Below are positions 60,058 through 64,000 of a stretch of 64,000 nt of DNA, in pieces. The translations under genes and the position numbers were made by a program. Position 1 is the first letter of the stretch; each line of letters starts with the position of its first letter. The notes under the pieces were generated by a model. It saw nothing but the letters and a program-made list of their open reading frames with translations, did not search any database and was not told the DNA's origin. Source of the DNA: Mycoplasmataceae bacterium (GTDB lineage Bacteria > Bacillota_I > Bacilli_A > Mycoplasmatales > Mycoplasmoidaceae); the NCBI GenBank assembly GCA_031260145.1, contig JAIRKL010000008.1:1-64000 (forward strand), read 5' to 3'.

Positions 60058-61350
60058 ATGCAATTTGTTGATGAATGTAAGATAATTTTAAAGGCTGGAA
60101 AAGGTGGCGATGGCATTGTTTCGTGACGAAGAGAAAAACATGTTTCCGAAGGTGGACCTGATGGTGGTGATGGAGGAAAAGGTGGTGATATTTATATTAT
60201 TGGAGATTACAATGATAGTAGTCTTTTTAGTATCAGAAATAAAAAATTATTAATTGCCGAAGATGGTATCAATGGAGGCCCTGATAAACTTTTTGGAAGA
60301 GCTGGAAAAGATGAGTATGTTCATGTGCCAGTTGGTACAACAATTTATGACTCAAAAACTAAAGAAATAATTGTTGATATTTTAAAAAATGGACAAACAT
60401 TTCTAATATGCAAAGGTGGAAAAGCAGGACATGGAAATTCTTTTTTTAAATCTTCCTTTAATAGAATCCCGACTTTGCATGAAAGAGGAGATTTAGGTGA
60501 AACTAAAGAAATAATTATGAAAATTCGATTTTTAGTAGATGTTGCAATAGTTGGACTTCCAAATGCTGGAAAAAGCACTTTAATTACTAACATTTCAAAT
60601 GCTAAACCAAAAATTGGAAATTATGAATTTACCACACTTTCTCCAGTTCTTGGTACTGTAAAATATAAAAATAACACATTAGTTTTCGAGGATGTTCCTG
60701 GTTTGATAGAAGGTGCAAGTGAAGGACGAGGATTGGGTATCGAGTTTTTAAAACACATTGAACGTTCTTATGTTCTTATTCACTTAATTTCTCTTTCACA
60801 AACGGATAATCCTGATATAGTTACATCCTATAAAACAATTGTTAATGAACTTACAAAGTATAAAAATAAGCTTGATGAAAAACCACTTATCATTGTTGGA
60901 AATAAAATTGATAAAGATGATTGCGAAAAAAATCTTAACAAATTACAAAAGCACCTTAAAACAAAAATTTTTACAATAAGTGCTATAAACAAGACAAATA
61001 TAAATGAATTAATTCAAAAAATCTTTCTTGACTATTTCAAAATTATTAATAAATTAAAAAAACAAAAAATAAATATTAAAGCAAAAAAAATAGTGAAAAT
61101 AAGAAGGAAAGATGAAGTTGACAAAATTAAGAAAGATGCTAAAATAACGCTATTATCTGAAGGTTATTATGAGGTTAATTCAGAATATTTAACTTATTGA
61201 CTCCACAGAATCCCATTAGATACTCCTGATAATTTAACTAGATTTAATCAAAAAATAACTTCTTGCAAAGCTGAAATTCTAGCTAAAAATATGGGAGCTA
61301 AACCAAATGACACAATGATAATTAATGGAATCGAATTCACAATTGACTAA
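60058..61350 (+). CDS. obg: GTPase Obg/CgtA
   Basis: A 430-residue ribosome-associated GTPase. The Gly-rich Obg fold (KAGKGGDGIVSWRREK, GGPDGGDGGKGGD, GGKAGHGN) is followed by a G domain with GLPNAGKSTL, FTTLSPVLG, DVPGLIEGAS and VGNKIDK. A C-terminal OCT domain (YEVNSEYLTYWLHRIPLD, NDTMIINGIEFTID) follows. It acts in 50S maturation and stress response. TGA(Trp) occurs at about residue 23 and in the OCT domain. Confidence 0.97.
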
Positions 61351-61401
61351 TTTTTTTTTAAAAAAGCTTCCTTTTGTTAATATATTGTTAATATATATAA
61401 T

Positions 61402-62625
61402 ATGAAAAAGCAGTTTCGTCTACAATACATGGATAAAAAAACAATATCACAATTAGCAAAAAAACATAATGTATCAGAAGAATTTGTTCTTGATGCATTA
61501 AAGAATGCTGTTCAAGAAGTTTATAACAAGGAATTTCCTAATTCTCAAGTAACTATTGAATTTAAGGATGGAGATGTTTTTGTAAAACGTGGTTTTGTTG
61601 TAGTTTCTGATGAATTAGAATATTATGATACTGATTTTCAGATTTCTCTAGAAGAAGCATTGGAAATCGATAAGAGTGCGAAAGTTGGCGAAGTTGTAAA
61701 AAATGTTGTTAATTTAGAAAAAGTTTCCAAAACATTTCAAAAAAATATTATTGACAGTTGAACTCGTACAATTAAAAATGAATCTAATAAAACATTAATT
61801 CAAGATTATGTTGGTTTAAAAGGAATTATTATAAAAAAGGAATATGAAAGAATGGAAAAAGGAAGATATTTAATAAAAATAAATGATGAAGTTTATGGTA
61901 TTATGAAAAAAGAAGATTCTTTATACGGTGAAAATTTAAAGCCAGGACAAAATTATTTCTTTTATGTTAAAGATGTTAGCACAAAGCAAACGGGAGATTG
62001 GCCAATAATTCTTTCTCGTAATGATGATATCTTATTAAAAGAATTAATTAAAATCAATGTTGTCGAATATTTTAATGGAGATATTGAAATTATGGAAATA
62101 ATTCGTATTCCTGGTGCTAGATGTAAATTAATTTTGCGTTCGAAAAAAGATGGAGTTGATCCAATTGGATCTTTCATTGGTCCACGCGGAAGTCGAATTA
62201 ATGCTATTAAAAATGAATTAAATAATGAATCAATAGATCTTGTTAAATATTCTGATAATAAAAAAGAATTTATTACTAATCTTTGCAACCCCGTTAAAAT
62301 AACCGGATATATTGAAAACTCTGAGTCTATTGCAATAATATGTCCAGAAAAAACAAAAGATCATGATGGAAAAGAACGAAGCAACATTGCTTTATTAATT
62401 GGTGGGAAGAATGCTTATAATATTCGTTTAATTTCTCGTGCTCTTGGTAAAAAAACTGAGATTGTTACAATTGACAAAGTTAGTGAATATCTTAAAACTA
62501 ATGGAGGACAAGTTATCACTATTGATCCAAGTCTTTCTTTTAATAATTCAGAAAGAAATAATAAAGGACGTCCTATTGAAAAAGCTACTTCATTATTTGA
62601 TGAGTTTAATGATATTGAAGAATAA
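61402..62625 (+). CDS. nusA: transcription termination/antitermination factor NusA
   Basis: A 407-residue protein. The N-terminal RNAP-binding domain (SEEFVLDALKNAVQEVYNKE), the S1 domain, and two KH domains with DPIGSFIGPRGSRINAI and LIGGKNAYNIRLISRALG are present. It modulates pausing and termination. No acidic C-terminal repeats, as usual outside proteobacteria. TATAAT directly abuts ATG 61402, while a TAATAT ends 7 nt upstream. An internal ATG at 61429 is the alternative start. Its usual neighbours rimP and infB are not adjacent. TGA(Trp) at about residue 120. Confidence 0.95.
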
Positions 62626-62718
62626 TTTTAATATTACTTTAATAATATTACTTTAATATAAGTCTTTAGTTGATTTTGAAAAATTAACATTCAAAATATT
62701 GAAATAGAAAATAAAAAA

Positions 62719-62795
62719 TGGTGCGGGTTATAGGACTCGAACCTATGACCAACCGATTATGAGTCGGGGGCTCTAACCAACTGAGCTAAACCCGC
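62719..62795 (-). tRNA. tRNA with CAU anticodon (Met or Ile2)
   Basis: A 77-nt cloverleaf on the minus strand. Acceptor stem GCGGGTT/AACCCGC, discriminator A and encoded CCA. The D-arm is GCTCAGTTGGTTAGAGC, the anticodon arm is CCGACTCATAATCGG with anticodon CAT, and the T-arm is ATAGGTTCGAGTCCTAT. T-rich sequence follows CCA, fitting a terminator. The CGACTCATAATCG arm and TTGG variable region resemble tRNA-Ile2 (lysidine-modified CAU) of other bacteria, but elongator Met cannot be excluded. Confidence 0.95.
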
Positions 62796-62950
62796 ATTTA
62801 GTAAAAAGAACCTAAAATAATTATATTATTTTTGATACAAGTTATTGTAATTTTTATTCCAATTATTAAGCAAACTTTTAGCCATTTAATATTCTTAAAT
62901 TTTTAGCATGCTTAAGAAAGATGCAATTTAAATATGTAAACTTTTTTTGC

Positions 62951-62969
62951 TTACTAATTTAATTAGTAA
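62951..62969. promoter_or_regulatory. perfect palindrome over the rplJ promoter
   Basis: TTACTAATTTAATTAGTAA: 9-bp arms about one central base. It ends 6 nt before the TATAAT at 62976-62981 that serves rplJ, thus covering the -35 and spacer. It could be an operator or a remnant terminator. Confidence 0.5.
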
Positions 62970-62988
62970 AACATATATAATTATTTAT

Positions 62989-63474
62989 ATGAGCAAGATT
63001 ATCCAAAATAAAATTAATAAAGTTGATGAAATTTCAAAAGAAATTTCATCTGCTAAGTCGATAGTTATTTTTGAATATTTAGGATTAACTGCTCAAAAGA
63101 TTTCAGAATTAAGAAGAAAATTACATGATGCAAATGCTAAAATGTATGTTTGTAAAAATAACATCTTCAATCGTTCAATTCAAAAAAATAATATTGAAGG
63201 CATCAATGAATTAAAAGGCCCAACTGCAATCATTATTTCAAAAGGTGATGAAATACTTGCTTTTAAAGAAATAAATGAGTTAATGAAAGATTTTAAATTC
63301 ATTAATTATAAATCAGGAATTTTAGATGGCAACATTGTTGGCATTGATAAGCTTTCGACAATTGCTTCCTTACCTAATAAAGATGGTTTAATTTCAATGC
63401 TTCTTTCTGTTCTTACAGCTTCCATTCGTAATTTTGCATATGGTATTTCAGAAGTAAGTAAACTAAAAAATTAA
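62989..63474 (+). CDS. rplJ: 50S ribosomal protein L10
   Basis: A 161-residue stalk-base protein that binds 23S rRNA and L7/L12 dimers. KVDEISKEISSAKSIVIFEYLGLTA, the LRRKLHDANAKMYVCKNN region, and GPTAIIIS are typical. ATG 62989 is preferred over an upstream TTG because TATAAT ends 7 nt before it. With that start there is almost no leader, so the usual L10-binding leader that autoregulates rplJL is absent. rplL follows after 21 nt with its own -10. Confidence 0.95.
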   Translation: MSKIIQNKINKVDEISKEISSAKSIVIFEYLGLTAQKISELRRKLHDANAKMYVCKNNIFNRSIQKNNIEGINELKGPTAIIISKGDEILAFKEINELMKDFKFINYKSGILDGNIVGIDKLSTIASLPNKDGLISMLLSVLTASIRNFAYGISEVSKLKN

Positions 63475-63481
63475 AATAATA

Positions 63482-63487
63482 TATAAT
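63482..63487 (+). promoter_or_regulatory. -10 box between rplJ and rplL
   Basis: TATAAT ends 8 nt before the rplL ATG 63496, immediately after the rplJ stop. It would give extra rplL transcription, sensible because L7/L12 is present in several copies per ribosome. Confidence 0.55.
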
Positions 63488-63495
63488 ATTATCAT

Positions 63496-63861
63496 ATGGC
63501 AAAGATAACAAAAGAACAATTAATTGAAAGTCTAAAAGAAATGTCTCTTTTAGAAGTTAATGATTGAGTTAAAGCTGTTGAAGAAGCTTTTGGTGTTAGT
63601 GCTGCTGCTCCTGTTGCTACAGCTTCTTCCGTTGCTGTTGTTGAAGCACCTACTGAAGTTACAATAACTCTTGAAAATGCAGGAGCTCAAAAAATAGCTG
63701 TCATCAAACTTTATCGCGAAATAACTGGATTAGGTTTAATTGATGCTAAAAATGCTGTTGAAAAAGGGAATGTTGCTATTAAAGAATCAATAAAACCTGA
63801 AGAAGCTAATGAATTAAAAAAGAAATTTGAAGAAATTGGAGCAAAAGTTGTTATTAAATAG
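63496..63861 (+). CDS. rplL: 50S ribosomal protein L7/L12
   Basis: A 121-residue stalk protein that recruits translation factors. The N-terminal dimerisation helices ([28 protein letters not shown], with TGA coding Trp) are followed by an Ala/Val-rich hinge and the C-terminal domain with KIAVIKLYREITGLGLIDAK and NAVEKG. Ends in TAG. The TGA near the N-terminus hides the gene from standard-code calling. Confidence 0.96.
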
Positions 63862-64000
63862 AACAAAAAATAGAAATAAAGAACGAATTGAGAATAGTAT
63901 TCTTAATATTCTTAATAATGTATTAAAATTTGAAATATATGATATTGATATTAAAAAATGTAGTTTTACTTTTTTGAAACTTTCGGATGACAAATCATAT
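63848..64000 (+). CDS. rbfA: start of a probable ribosome-binding factor A
   Basis: An open frame runs to the right edge. The only plausible start is TTG 63848, overlapping the end of rplL by 14 nt in another frame. The 51 residues visible (RNKERIENSILNILNNVLK, then FTFLKLSDDKSY) fit RbfA, a 30S maturation factor with an N-terminal helix and a 'VxLSxD' strand. Only part is visible, the neighbour is unusual, and no Shine-Dalgarno or -10 supports the start. Confidence 0.45.
   Translation, partial: MLLNRTKNRNKERIENSILNILNNVLKFEIYDIDIKKCSFTFLKLSDDKSY

Overview
The window is a gene-dense, very AT-rich chromosome segment of a Mollicutes-type (mycoplasma-like) bacterium. UGA is read as tryptophan throughout: almost every conserved gene (ftsH, pyk, tsf, argS, rplT, eno, ffh, hsdM and hsdR) stays open only if TGA is a sense codon. 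TAA and, less often, TAG are the stops. Genes for lipoproteins, the lipoprotein signal peptidase, glycolysis (pyk, eno) and F1-ATPase subunits fit a wall-less fermenting host associate. I cannot name the species; a symbiont of the 'Candidatus Hepatoplasma' kind is only a guess.

Layout. 1-7353: end of a coiled-coil gene, rnpB (-), a YwaF-like membrane protein (-), ftsH, RNase H, a Ulp1-like cysteine protease and pyk. 7356-10052 (-): tsf-atpD-atpC. 10176-17751: a degenerate VirD4/TraG-like membrane protein, an EzrA-like coiled-coil protein, nfo, argS, a small orphan and cmk. 17846-25514: P-type ATPase, engB (-), a membrane protein, a lipoprotein, an rRNA/tRNA 2'-O-methyltransferase (-) and a Fic-like protein lacking the catalytic His. 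25998-27519: a solitary 16S rRNA gene with its own processing stem and no 23S/5S after it. 27680-29278: an NlpC/P60-like protein whose His precedes its Cys. 29376-38133: a type I restriction-modification operon in which an 819-residue membrane protein sits between hsdM and hsdS. The 3' end of hsdM is broken by three frame changes at simple repeats, and hsdS carries in-frame 63-bp direct repeats. 38152-43014: orphans, an LspA-TsaB fusion (-), trmL and a paralogue of the coiled-coil gene at the left edge. 43137-54873: recO, two lipoproteins preceded by a long TA tract or a poly-A tract (the second has 1,842 residues with about ten repeated domains), rpmI-rplT, ffh (-) and a glycosyltransferase. 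54952-64000: eno, a heterodimeric ABC exporter (-), obg, nusA, a CAU tRNA (-), rplJ, rplL and the start of a probable rbfA.

Expression. First genes of transcription units very often have a TATAAT-like -10 box ending 6-8 nt before the start codon, so their mRNAs should be leaderless or nearly so, although the 16S 3' end keeps a normal anti-Shine-Dalgarno. Some downstream operon genes (hsdS, hsdR, rplT) have GGAG-type sites instead. Four divergent gene pairs share a symmetric or overlapping -10 element (around 1855, 41153, 48085 and 60045).

Most worth following up: the RM operon with its embedded membrane protein, the LspA-TsaB fusion, the VirD4-like protein without Walker residues, the set of effector-like proteins (Ulp1-like, permuted NlpC-like, Fic-like), the symmetric bidirectional promoters with leaderless genes, and the two repeat-associated lipoprotein promoters.
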